Source: Oehlia diaphana | Taxonomy: Eukaryota; Glomeromycota; Glomeromycetes; Glomerales; Glomeraceae | Assembly: GCA_003833135.1 (NCBI GenBank) | Contig: QZLH01000174.1 | Span: 22,067 to 77,671, forward strand | DNA: 55,605 bases | Direction: 5' to 3' | Shown here: in pieces, positions 33,552-46,000 of the stretch | Numbering within the stretch: the stretch's first letter is position 1 | How the letters are laid out: the number at the start of each line of letters is the position of its first letter | Notes under the pieces: generated by a model | Seen by the model: only the letters and a program-made list of their open reading frames with translations | Database searches by the model: none | Told to the model about the DNA's origin: nothing | Made by a program: the position numbers and the translations under genes

Positions 33552-34244
33552 TCAGATTAAATTTGCTAGTAAGGTCGGTGTTGCTTACATGTATATTAAA
33601 GAATGTATTTATATTTATAAATTATCAAAATTTAAATAAATCAATAAATTGAATAAAGCAAGTATGTGTAAGACGCTATTTTTATTTTTTTAACTATTAT
33701 TTGAAATGCAAAGTGAAAACTTATACTGACAATTCTTTCTCTTAATGTAATAACTCGAGTAATCTTTGATTAAAAAGTTTTCAGTATGTCTTGATTCCAG
33801 GTAAAAAAACTTTTTTTAGTTTTAATAAGTTATTGAGTTACAAACAGTGACATATTGTTAATAATATACGGATTTAAATTACAATGCGGTATTAAATTTT
33901 CACTAGTATAACAATACTAAATAATACATTCTTTCATTAGATAGTCTATTTAAAATTCATTACTTACAATCATTCTAATAATTGATTTAATTTTTCTCAG
34001 TAACCACTAGTATCTCACAGTGATCCTAAGCACTATTTATTTAATTTTGAAAGATATTTTGACATCCCGCCAGCAAATTTAGCAGTTGATAAGCACAAAA
34101 ATACGCGTAATCAGATATGTTTAAAAATTAAGTCACATGATAATTATTGCTACATATTTTACTGTGGTCATGTGATCTGCATGCATAAACTATTTAAATC
34201 AACTGGAAAAATAATTTTATTTTACAACCTTGCGTTTAATCAAT
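33552..34244. other. Short intergenic, nothing seen
   Basis: An open frame overlapping the 3' end of the preceding gene (33367-33639) is its out-of-frame shadow. No promoter, RNA or repeat feature is recognisable. Confidence 0.55.
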
Positions 34245-34687
34245 ATGAGTAATATAAAAATACAAAGTATCGCTATAATTGGTAAACAGGTAAATGAATA
34301 AAATTAAAATGTTTTAATTTTCTGTTCAAATTTTGTCGTTAAATTTTTTCTAATTTTCTTTATTTATATAAGAATAATCCATTATATATTAAAAATTTTA
34401 GTTTATCTCATCCTGATTTAAAGTATCATTATATTGCTCATACATCTTGTGATGTTATCGAAGAAAGAGGTTTGAATTTATGGACAAATCTTTGGGGGAG
34501 AGGAAATATTTGTTTTTAAAATATGTTCTAATTCATGGTGTTTCGTACGTATGTATTTTCAGTTGGTGCCGCCGGATCTGAAGCAGCTGATACTTATCTT
34601 GGATTATTATATGCAATGGAGGATTTAGATGTGTAAGTTGTAAAACAAATAAATTCATTTTTTTTTAAAAAAAATGGAAAGATAATT

Positions 34688-34722
<35 letters not shown>

Positions 34723-35064
34723 TTTTCTTTTTTATTTAGATATGGGTACATAACGAATACTAGAGTGAAATTCGTGGTGGTTCTTTCCGTTACTGATGCA
34801 ATTAAAAATACAGATATGAAAAATGTATGTTAACTTATTATTATTACTATTATTGTTTTTTATATAATAATATAATTATTTAACTTTTGTTAAATTTTTT
34901 AATTACAGTTATTTAAAAGAATTCATAATGCATATATCAATCAAGTCTGTAACCCATTTTATAATTTAGATGGAAAGAAATCAATTGTCAGCAAAAGATT
35001 TGTTGCAGCCATTGATGCTATTGGAGCCATGCCTTCTGATGGTGATGATTATGATAGCGCATAA
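34245..35064 (+). CDS. TRAPPC2L: TRAPP complex subunit TRAPPC2L / Tca17
   Basis: Five exons: 34245-34289, 34373-34469, 34563-34632, 34740-34824 and 34909-35064 (453 nt, 150 residues), all GT-AG with matching phases. The sequence fits the longin-like sedlin family: a start of the form IAIIGKQNNPLYI, then DLKYHYIAHTSCDVIEER, YLGLLYAMEDLDVYGYITNT, VKFVVVLSV and FKRIHNAYINQVCNPFYN, all positionally equivalent to human TRAPPC2L. It acts in the TRAPP tethering complex at the Golgi, helping assemble the TRAPPII form. The C-terminal tail GDDYDSA is acidic and lineage-specific. The third intron contains a (TTTA)n microsatellite (about 34686-34726). It is a conserved single-copy-type gene embedded in the BTB-TLDc cluster. 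Confidence 0.93.
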
Positions 35065-35972
35065 AGAGGAAATGCGAATATTGTAAGTGATAGATAATAA
35101 TTAATTTGTGATAATAATATGTAATTTTTTTTCTTCTTGAATATAGAAGTTATCATACTATTAATTTTATTTTTTTTTTTACAAGAATAAAAATCTAATT
35201 TTAGGATAATAATAGATAATGGGTATATTTATAGATTTTAGTAGATGCGTAATCTTAAGTAATTTAAATTTTTTTTGAATTTGAATTTGATCCCGAGATT
35301 TTTTTTATCATATAATAAAAATTTGATATGAAAATCTGAAAAATCAATTCAAAGCTTAAATTAATAATTTTATTAGGAATTTTAGATTATTAGAAGAATT
35401 ATTAGAGTAAGACGAAAAAAATATAGTTGATAATGAAAATGATGGAGCGTAAAAATAGAAAAAAGGAAAAATTTTGATTTTGATTTTAATAAAAATAGGT
35501 TCCGATCAGAAACGGATCAAACGACGATAATTTCACGAGAACGAACTTATTCAAGACTCCAAATAAAAAAGAATCATCAATAATTTCAATAATTGAACAA
35601 AAAAATCAAAGAAAAATAATTATTTCTTTTACAATCGTTACAAGTTGGCGTTATACACAGATATCTATGTATACAAACGAGTTCTATTATCATCAGTAAA
35701 TATGAGAAATAATCGAGAATTCACAAACAAGTATCTAAAAATAATTGATCCCAACTTTATTTTCATGGTGACCAGAATAATCAACGACTGATTCATATAT
35801 AGTCACCTGAATTCCAACGAATATTCGAAACATTATAAGGATAAATACAGTATATGTATATCTTTTTTTTTTTTTTATTATTTTAATGTAATAATTTTTT
35901 ATAATACAAAATTATATTGAAATCACGTAATTTTCTTAACGTTCTTTTACATGTACATATATTCCAAATACA
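35065..35972. other. Convergent intergenic, nothing seen
   Basis: The 3' sides of TRAPPC2L and the next minus-strand gene. AT-rich with a T-run at about 35863-35877. No feature is supported. Confidence 0.55.
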
Positions 35973-37441
35973 TTAACATGAATGTTTTTTAATAACTTGA
36001 AAAACTTCATAATCATCTACGCTAAATTGTTCTGGTATATCAATTTTAGGATAACTTTTATTATTTGCATTTGCATTGCTATACCAACCATTAACATATA
36101 AAGCTAAATGAGAACCTCCACCACCACCAAATATTAGACCATTAGGTGGAAACCCACCTATAGAGTTTACACCATTACTATAACCTACTTTTGCACTTTG
36201 AAAGTCATCTTTATTTGTAAATGAGAATATAAAACTATCTTTAGTTGACTTATATGTACTACTTGAATCCCAAAAAAGTGGATTATACCCTCCAACTATT
36301 TGTTCTGAATTTGTAATTTTCGCAATAACAATAGTAGCTCCCTTATAATCACATTTAGAATGAAATGCTGCAAGCGTATCACCATCTTTACTAGAGCGAT
36401 AAAGTAAATTGAAATCATAAGGATTGTTTTTTATATTATAAGAATTGTCTTTCTTTTCGATCCAACTAGAAAAAATAGCAAAATGTCGAGGTTCAATTAT
36501 AATTGAATCATAAGCAGGTTTTGGTTTTCTAGGTGGTTGTGTATCAATATTTTGTTTTTTCATATGAAATGCAAGTATGTTATTAATCAAATCTTCAGGT
36601 AGTAAAACTCTAAAAGGATATACATTATCTAGAAAGTCCTCTGAAGATATATGGTAAAATCTAATTAAGGGAATAAACCTTTTAAAAGTGCTCTCCATAA
36701 TTGCAATTTCTTCTTTATTCCATTTCTTAACGTTTTTCTGAATAGAAGGATGCTGAGCAAAATTCCACTTGATCAAGTTATCCCATATAACAATTTCATC
36801 CAATAATAAATCATCACGTTTTAAAAGTGATTCTAATATAGATGACTTTAAATTGTTGAGTCTATCAGAATTAAATAATATTTCAGGTTCTTTACAAATT
36901 ATCTCGAGACAAAAATTCCATAAATTTGTAAAATTTTCGTGTTTATAAATTGTATCAAGAATGTTTATAAGATTCTTTAGCAAAAACTCTCGTTTATGCT
37001 CAATCAAATATTCCTGAATACATTTAATTAATGATTGAATTTTAAGTTGATCCACCGCTATCAAAAGCTTTAAAAGATCAGATCCTTCTAATTCCTTCAA
37101 ATCAATCTTCCCGCAATAAATAAATCTAATTAATAATATTGATAATTAATATAATTTTGATATTTATTTATTATATGAATACGAAAATAATTTTACCTTA
37201 AAATAATTTTAAAAAGTTGAGGGGAAATATGAGGTATATCAAGAATAAATATTCCATTTTTTTTCTCGTTAGATAGTGCGGTACGAAAATATTGTGACCT
37301 AATACGTAAAATATTTGAAAGAGCATGAAATTCTTCTACATTTTCATCTTCACCAGCATGAATAACAATATCATATTCTTTGTCAGTTTCAAGTAATTTT
37401 TCACAATCAATAGAAAGCTCTTGCGAAAAGTCAAAAGACAT
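35973..37441 (-). CDS. BTB-BACK-TLDc protein (465 aa)
   Basis: Two exons: 37441-37197 and 37125-35973, with a 71-bp intron splitting an Arg codon (AG|A). BTB: YDIVIHAGEDENVEEFHALS followed by NILRIRSQYFRTALS. The NEKKNGIF segment is shorter by several residues than in paralogs, where a WAEKK or SAKKK linker is present. BACK: FTNLWNFCLEIICKEPEIL and RDDLLLDEIVIWDNLIKW. TLDc: YDSIIIEPRHFAIFSSWIEKK, FHSKCDYKGATIVIAKI, GGYNPLFWDS and a glycine-rich LIFGGGGGSHLALY loop, ending DDYEVFQVIKKHSC. The start ATG at 37439-37441 opens MSFDFSQEL; a TTG further upstream is not used. It is closest to the next gene, 38343-39809, indicating a local tandem duplication. Confidence 0.93.
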
Positions 37442-37630
37442 GTTTAACAAAATTTTTTTTTTTAAAAAAGCTAATATATATATATATCGTCATATGGGCG
37501 TTACACTAAATCACATGATAAACCGCTAATACAATAAATAGACTAATTTGATTATCAATTAAAAAAATTGATGTTTAAATAAATATCCTAAACACATGAT
37601 TGGCCGTCATTAAAAAGCATTTTAAACATC

Positions 37631-37677
37631 TGGTTAGCTCAATTGGAATGTTGTGTTGATAACGCAAAGGTTATCCC
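37631..37677 (+). pseudogene. Truncated tRNA-Ile-like relic
   Basis: TGGTTAGCTCAATTGG carries a consensus A box, followed by a foldable anticodon arm TTGTG-TTGATAA-CGCAA with anticodon GAT and AAGGTTATCC. The T arm and B box are absent and the 5' acceptor is degenerate. GAT is the organellar/bacterial-type isoleucine anticodon, so the relic could derive from organelle DNA or from a diverged nuclear tRNA. Confidence 0.5.
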
Positions 37678-37755
37678 ACTACCGTCAATATTTAATAAAT
37701 CTAATACTAATTTTGTAAATAATTTTGATTTTAGAAAATTGAGTCGTTGAATGTG

Positions 37756-37890
37756 CTGCACGAATTATATTGTGACCTAATAAATATTTCATATACTTCT
37801 TCTATATTTCATTTTCACCAACGTAAATAATAACATTTGTATTCGTAATTAATAATCTCTTGAAGATAATCGAAAGACGCATAAAAGGAC
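37756..37890 (-). pseudogene. Relic of a BTB first exon
   Basis: On the minus strand, NVIIYVGENE is followed, after a one-base frame change, by IEEVYEIFIRSQYNS. This parallels the paralog text NVVIYVGENEDVEEVHAHSN and RIRSQYF. The upstream equivalent of the start region (TTTCGATTATCTTCAAGAG) is also recognisable. No second exon accompanies it. It lies between two intact minus-strand family members and marks a lost or partially deleted tandem copy. Confidence 0.7.
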
Positions 37891-38342
37891 GAGGTTTCAC
37901 CAATTCAGATAATATCACGTAAAGCTTTAACATTGTTACGTAACTAACGTAGTCCGCCAGAGAATAATGTAAGGATCTAGAAAAAATTCTTGATCTAAAT
38001 TTATTTTGAAATTATTTGATATTTATTCGCGGCATATAAAATTTTTAATCTACGCCGCTAATTTGCGATCTTAACACAATAATTAATATGTATAAAAATG
38101 GCTTATAAGAAAAAAGTGAATATATAAATAAATATTTTAATTTAAATTACTGCATACAGTAAAACCTTTTACTTTTTTCATATATCAAAGTTCGGTTCAT
38201 ACTGAAGATACTGAAGATTGTGAATGATTTTAGACAATAATAGGTAATGTCCAAAATGATTTATGTCACAATTTACGGCCCTTGATATAACGAACCCTCC
38301 GGTTCTTCACCTCAAATTTCTATATATATATAAATATATATA

Positions 38343-39809
38343 CTAACTATGACCATTTTTAATGACGTGAAAAACTTCATAATCATCCGTTTTAAACTTT
38401 CTTGGTATATCTAATTTAGGATAAGAACCTATATCACTATACCATATACCATTATAAAAACGTAAATCGTTACCACTACCAAATATTGGACCATATGATA
38501 AATAATTACCAATAGATCTTGAATTACCATTACTGTAACCTACTTTACCACTTTGAAGATAATCTTTGTTTATAAAAGAGAATATGAAACTATCGCAAGT
38601 AGACTTATATTTATTTTCTGAATTCCAAGAAAATGGATTATATCCTCCAATTATTTGTTCAGAATTTTTTATTTTTGCTACTATTAAAGTAGCTCCTTTG
38701 TTATCACATTTAGAATGAAATGCTTCAGTTGTATTACCATCCTCACTAGCACGATAAATTAATTTGAAATCATAAGGAATATTTCTTATATTATAATAAG
38801 AATTATCCCTTTTATCAATTTTACCAATCCAATTAGAAAAAATAGCAAAATGTTGAGGTTCAATTATAATTGAATCATAAGAAGATTTTAATTTTCTAGG
38901 AGGTTGCGTATCAATGGTTTGTTTCTTCATATGAAATGCAAGTATGCTATTAATTAAATCTTCAGGTAGTAATGCTTTAAAAGGATATACTTTATCAAGA
39001 AAATCTTCTGAAGACATATGATAAAATCTAATTAAAGGAATGAATCCATTAAGAGTATTTTCCATAGATGTGATTTCATCTTTATTCCATTTCTTAATAT
39101 TTTCTTGAATAGAAGGATTCTGAGAAAAACACCACTTTATCAAATAATCCCATATAACACTTTCATCCAATGATAAATCATCTCTTTTTAAAATTAATTC
39201 TAATAAAGTTACGTTTAAATTGAGAAATTTATCAGATTCAAATAATATTTCTGGTTCTAAACAAATATTTTCAAGATAAAAATCCCATAAATCTGTTAAG
39301 GTTTCATGTTGATATACTATTTCTAGAATTTCTGAAGGATTTTTTTGTAAAAACTCAAATTGATGTTTAATCAAATATTCTTGAATACGATTATTTAATG
39401 ATTGGATTTTAAATACATCAGCTGCCATTAAAAGTTTTAGAATATCTGGTCCTTCTAATCCCTTAAAATCAATCTTTCCACAATAAATAAATCTATAAAA
39501 AAAATTATGTTTATTTTCATATATAACATTCATATAATAAAATAATTCATTTATAAAAGATTACCTTAAAATAATTTTAAAAAATTGAGGGGAAATATTG
39601 GGCTTTTTAAAAGTAAATTTTCCATCCTTTTTCTTGGCTGATTCGTTAGAAAGCGCGGTACGAAAATATTGAGATCTGATACGTAATATATTTGAATGAG
39701 CATGTACTTCTTCTACATCTTCATTTTCACCAACGTAAATAACAACATTATGTTCTTCACCAGATTCAAGTAATTTTTCATAATCATTAATAATTTCCTC
39801 AAAAGCCAT
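38343..39809 (-). CDS. BTB-BACK-TLDc protein (464 aa)
   Basis: Two exons: 39809-39565 and 39492-38343, with a 72-bp intron splitting an Arg codon. BTB: HNVVIYVGENEDVEEVHAHS and RIRSQYFRTALSNESAKKKDG. BACK: LTDLWDFYLENICLEPEILF and RDDLSLDESVIWDYLIKWCF. TLDc: YDSIIIEPQHFAIFSNWIGK, FHSKCDNKGATLIVAKIKNS, GGYNPFSWNS and YGPIFGSGNDLRFYNGIWYS, ending DDYEVFHVIKNGHS. The start ATG (39807-39809) opens MAFEEIINDYEK. The intron contains in-frame ATG codons that extend the second-exon frame artificially upstream. Same orientation and closest in sequence to 35973-37441. Confidence 0.94.
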
Positions 39810-42393
39810 GATTTTTTATTGAATAAAATTTTTTTAATCAACGACTTTACGCATAAAAAGGATATGTGGTTACACCATTTCACATGTAATTAGTACGTAA
39901 ATATATATATAATTAATTAATTTACGAAAAAAAATACAGCGTAAGATTTACGACGTTCCACAAAAATTGTGGTATAGATTTACGTGATTTGGCGTAAAAC
40001 CACCAAAATTAATTATGACATATTTACGTAATATATGATTTACGTAAAATCAACATATGACGGAGTAACAAATATTTTTTGTTCATTTTGGCAAATTCAT
40101 CGATAAAATTTGATGGGAAAAGAACCATATGTGATCACTAACAAAAAATTAATTAATTATCGCTCAAGGCTTTATTTCAATCTTTTTTTTGCATTATTAA
40201 TTCAGCGATAATCGATAAATGATAAAGTGGAATAAAATCATAATAAAAATTTACTTTATGAAGGTAACCTTTTTAATATTTACTTATTAACATTCGTTAC
40301 TAATGCAGGTAGTCCATAGTAATTTCTTTTTCATAATTGTATCGTATTAATCCATCAAACAAGCTAGTTAATATTGTTACCAATAACGCCATTAACATTA
40401 TCATTGGTATAAATGAATTGAATTAAATTTATATTGTTCGTACCTAACCTATGAACGATGATGATTTAACTAATTTTAGTTCAGACTCAATTATTTGATC
40501 ATGTGATCAAATTAACGTGTTTCTAATAAAATGTAACAACAAATAAATTACTGTACCTAACTTAAAATGTAAAAATCGGTTAACGTGAAATTCGTTAGCG
40601 TTATATTGACTGACTGTATATCTAATAATAGTACGATCACTGGTCTCACTTTTTTTACTTTATCATATCATTGATTTCTTTTTCACCGCCCTGTAATATT
40701 TGTTAATTATGAAGCAAATAAGTGAAAAAAATGATGTCATTGCAAAAATATTCATGTCATAGCATATTTCACAGTTATTCTTATTGGATGGAACTATGAA
40801 AATTAGATTTTCAAAAGATAATTTTGACCTGATTTGTGCGTCAGATAAATATTATAATCCCCTATCGCATTAAGTGTCACTCATACTAATTTTTAAAAAT
40901 TGTGAGTGATTAGCTGAGTTTATAAATGACCCGGGAATCTTCGTTTGACCTCATATAGATAGCCGGGAAATTGCTAATTTTAGTTTAAAATAGTAAGTTT
41001 AAAATATTTAATATTTAATGAGTGACACGCTCCAGGGCATTTACCCATTTATTTCATGGGAAGGGGAACATTAGGATTTTTTTTCCCGAATACCCATGAA
41101 ATAAATAATACAAACAAAATATTATCAAATATACAATAAAATTATGCTTCTCTCAATTATTATAGTTGGGTAATTTCAACTTATCACAATGATAAAGAAA
41201 TTTCAACAACAACATAAGAAATGGTATTAGTATTGTTTAAGAACCATACTAATTCGATTATAAATTCCTCTACTAATTTTAGATGTTCTGCGGTATCTCA
41301 TAGTTAGCATAGAATTTATGTAAGTTGCTCAATTTCAATCATACCATGATGATGGAAAATTTCAAGAATAACATGTTCGCAAATGAAAAGTAAAATAAAT
41401 CCCAAAGGTCCGTTTGACTTCACAAACGTTGAAACTAGGTAATTAAAAAAAAATGTTTTAATTGGTAAATAACGTGTGCTTCAGGAGAAAACTTATTTGT
41501 TGCATTTAAAGTATGTTGCTTTTGTGAGATTATCCTCGTAAAAGCGGAATTATTGTAGACTTTTTTTGGAGCGAGTTTATATAAATATTTTGAGTGTAGA
41601 CCGTGTAGAATTAATAAGATCATGTAATTATATTTTATGGTACCCGATCAGTAGTCATAAAAAATGTGTCGATAGAACTATTTTCGAGTTACTTAAATAA
41701 GCAACTAGTTTTTTACAATTAGACATCATGCGGATGATGCATAAAAAGCATAAACAATTATTCCAAATTAGCGGTGCGCTTTATTTAAGAAATAATATTT
41801 TACGTAAAACATAAAAAGCATCATTCCCAATGAGCATATTATTCATGAGAAATTAATTTAATAGACGATAATTGTAAACAGAAAAAAATAATTTCATCCG
41901 AATATTTATCCCAATACTAAATTTGAATTAACCAATAAAATTTTTTTTTTTGTGTATTACATTAACATCTATCGGATATCCCGAATCTAGTAAACAAATT
42001 ATTACAATATATCTTGTACTGTAAAATGTAGTGTAGACGAAAAATTCTGACGCTTTACGTATTCTTATTTCCTTTTTAATTATTCAGGTATAAACATTAA
42101 GATATTAATAACACTTTGTTAATTGTTTTCGGTTTCATCTTATTTTGTTAATGTAGAAAGAATGGAGAAAGTGATTTTAAATACAAATATAATAAATATA
42201 GTATTACATATTATATTGCAATTATCCCTGTGTAAAAATCACTACATTAATTTTTATAAATTTAGGCGAAAACTAAATTTATCGATTAACACAGTCGGGG
42301 GGTTTTTTTTTTAAAAAAAAAATGTGGAACTTGTTTTATGTTCAAATCATAGACTAAAAATAATAAATATACTTTCTTTTTGTTTTTGCTGCA
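39810..42393. other. Intergenic; TTTACG-rich patch and a small hairpin
   Basis: Between 39895 and 40050 the hexamer TTTACG or its inverse CGTAAA occurs about eight times, with a short hairpin CCACAAAAATTGTGG at about 39958-39972. A 12-bp inverted repeat TTATTTCATGGG / CCCATGAAATAA lies at 41049-41060 and 41093-41104. A minus-strand frame at 41435-41623 and a plus-strand frame at 42123-42314 lack protein-like character. No gene is supported. Confidence 0.5.
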
Positions 42394-42662
42394 GTACTAC
42401 GATTGGATCTATTGGTTGTGGCTTATGCGTAATTTTTATGAGTGAAATACAATGGACTTTTAGGGTCGCTTGCATTTGTAGTAATTTATTATTCTTAGAA
42501 AGTACAAGATTTTGTAAATGTTACAAAATTAAAAAATGTACAGTTAATTATAAATTAATTCAATTACACTGTGAAACTAGAGTCTTTGTTAATTTTAATG
42601 AATATGTCGATCATTTGAAAAACAAGAATGCAATGTCAACCCTTGCGATTTTCGGAGGTTAA
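42394..42662 (+). pseudogene. Relic exon of the adjacent orphan membrane-protein family
   Basis: An acceptor-like TTTTTGCTGCAG ends at 42393, followed by an open stretch ending FVNFNEYVDHLKNKNAMSTLAIFGG and stop. The segment parallels exon 11 of the gene at 43038-46638 (MIHNDDFNNWCKKHGFTISM followed by FTILSSADVEALHIL), from its position just before the last transmembrane segments. No start, signal peptide or final exons are found. I read it as a truncated tandem duplicate, though an independent short gene is possible. Confidence 0.45.
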
Positions 42663-43037
42663 TTACCGAATAACTAGTTAATCCGTAGTTACCAGATTTA
42701 TCATGTGTAAAATATCTGATACATTTTTTATAAATTTCGATGTTTTCAATGTTTAACAAGATAATATTAATAATGTGCACCAACATAATAAATTTGGTTA
42801 CACGTTCAAAGTTATGAGTTATTTTTTGTAATGTCGAGTCCTTATAAAAAAAAGAAATTCCTTGTTTCCAAAAATGTAAAAATAATGAGCATCGTGATTT
42901 TCTTTTGGATGTATAAATCGTCTTTTTTTTTTTTTAGAAAAATATGAAAATTATTCTTCTTTCTTATTTCGTTTTCTTTTAAAAAAAAATTATTCTTTCA
43001 TTTATAAAAATATTCTTTCATTTTTTTAAAAAAAAAA

Positions 43038-46000
43038 ATGGTTATTCTCAATAAAACATTATGGTTACTTATAATGATATTACTATCATTACTCCCTATA
43101 TTCGCATCAGAACCTCCGATTGCATTAAAAACTATAAATAATCATGAGGATTTACCAAACCTTCATTTAGATGGTTCAGACACATATAATGATGGAACAA
43201 TTATTTTACTTTTTACTCAAAAAAGTACTAATAAAATAATATATAATACAACTATTCATTTGCGAATTATTTTTAATGATGAAACAATACAATCGATTGA
43301 AATTGATTTTAGTTCACAACCTGATTTCATTCCTAAATGTAAAAAAAGTAAATATTCAGATGCTTGTTCTTTAAATCCAAAAGCATTAATAGAAGGATAT
43401 GTTCTTATAGAATCGATTGATAAGTCAGAAAGAAAAAAACAAATCATTGTGTCATGGGATAAAAAAATAGTCAGGTATTATCAGGAATATATATGCTTTA
43501 AAATACTGTATAATAGTCACTAAGGAAACTTCATTAATAAATTTATTTTAGCATACTTGAATTGGATGAATATAAGATCACCGTTCCTCATAATTCAAAT
43601 CAAGACTTTTCCATAATGGAATTAACGAATAATAAAACATTAGTATGGAAGAAATTTACTATCGACCAGTACGTATCGCTTCTGTTTATTTTATTATTGT
43701 GGTGAACTGGCACGTAATACTTATTTCATATTAAATCTAACGTTTAATGGTTATTTAGAAATAATGCATCACTAAAGAGAGAAGATAAAACATATAATGT
43801 GCCTAATGATAAAACTATTATACGAAATTTGTAAGTAAAAATTTTGTTAATTTAATTATAAGAAAAATTATTTATCATTTAACTTTTTTATTATATTTTT
43901 AGTTTTGATCCTTTTTCACTGGTTGAAGGAGGTTACGCTGCTATAATTTTTATGAGAACTAAATTAATTCATAATAAAGAATTTAGAAATAAAAATTCAA
44001 TTGATGAAATTTATGTTATATATTTTAATGATATATTACCACATCAACAATTTTTACTTCATTCGTCAAGTTCAGAAAAAAGTGAGCTGTTATCATTAGG
44101 ATTACTTAGAGGAGGTAATGTCAAATAATATTTATTACAATGCCGTCGATCCTCGAAATTATATAATAAAATTATTGATTTTTTAGGTTGTGTAAGCTTT
44201 TTCGATGGATCGGGTTATACTTATGATTTCATAGAATCTTTTAATAAAATTAAATCAGATCAATTTTTAAATTCTGGAAGTTACAATACTTTTCGAATCC
44301 ATTTTTTATCAAATGGCGCAGTAACTTTAATTAATATCAACCTTAATATTACCGATAATGATTTCATTGCTACGCCATTATTTTATGGTGGTTATATAGG
44401 ACAATACTCGAAGAAAAATGATAAATCATTGGTTGTTCTTGATAATAATAATAATATTATAAATAAATTACATTTACCTTTTTATGATAACATAGAACAT
44501 TTTAAACTTAAATCATTCGTTATGCAAAAACAATTATATATATGGTTTTTTAATTGTAGCGATTATAAGACGTGGAATATAAATTATTATTCATTGAATT
44601 TAATTAATGATTATGGTACAGTATATATGTTTTTATATTAATATTATATATATTATATGATTTAATAATTAATTCTTTTTTTTTTTATTATTTTATTAGA
44701 TTCTCGTTTCATTTATCAAAATCCCAGTATTAATGGCACATACCCAAAAATAAACGAAACTATTAAAATATCAAGTACATCTAGAAAACAAATTGATTTT
44801 ATTATAAATTATAATAATCCAATTTTGCTATTTTATGGAAATATCACATTATATCAGTATTTAAATGATGATGTTATTTTAAGACAGAGAGTCTCCGGTA
44901 GATCTGATCATTGTCGATTATTTAATGAAACGGCAGTTTCAATAAAAATATTTGTTAGTGCATTGCATCAGACCAATGTCAAATATGGAATTAAAGTGGA
45001 TGATGATTTTGTTAAACTTCAATCTAATGAAGAACCTTTATTAGGAATTTCAGAAAGAATTTGGACTTTTAACATATGTAAGTTTTTATGTCGCTAGTAA
45101 TTGTTGGTGAGTTAAACGTGAACCCGTCGTTCGAATATTATTATCTAATTTTTTTATGTCTTTTTTTTTTTCTAGCTTTAGAAACTCCTGATAAACCAGC
45201 AGGTATTTAAATTTTTTTCATGAAAAAGTTCATGTTTAATACCGGATACATTTATAAACAATATTATCGCATTTTGTAGACCAAGTCTCAATTACTTCTC
45301 GTTTAAAACTTAATAAAGAAAATTATAAAAAAATTGATTCAATAGAAGATCGTAAGCTTCTTATTCAAACACTCAAAAATGAATTGGTTCAAGCAATACC
45401 AATTGATCCAAAAAGATTAGAAATACAAGAAAAAATTCAAAATGAATATAAAGATAATAATATATTAATTTCTGTTACCATTAAACCAACTTTTACAAAT
45501 AACGCTGATGAGAGAAGTACAGATTCTGTATTAAAAGATTTAGATGAATTAATTAAAAAAAAGAAATATAATTTGTTATCAAGTGGTAATATTACAAGAT
45601 TTTTGGATACTAGTTATGGTGCTAATCCGTTACGTAAGTATATTTTTACTATCCCTTTTACTGTATTTTTATTTATTAATCACTTGCAATATTTTTCATT
45701 TAATAGCTGATTTTTGGATGACGTATGGATATCATATGATCGCTCTGGGACTTTTAATCGTAATTGTGGGTTGTATGATAGTTTTTGCAAATTATAAATA
45801 TCGTGAGGTATGATTTTAAATATTTTTTATATCTGTTTTTTTATACACACTAAATTTATATTCTTATCAACGATTTAATTAGGGTAATAATTTTTCGATC
45901 ATAAAAATCGTAATTATTATAGTTGATTTAGTCTTAGATATTATGTTTATTATCATGGGTGTACCCGAAAAACCTCATTTGTTTGTTTTCAGGTAATTCA

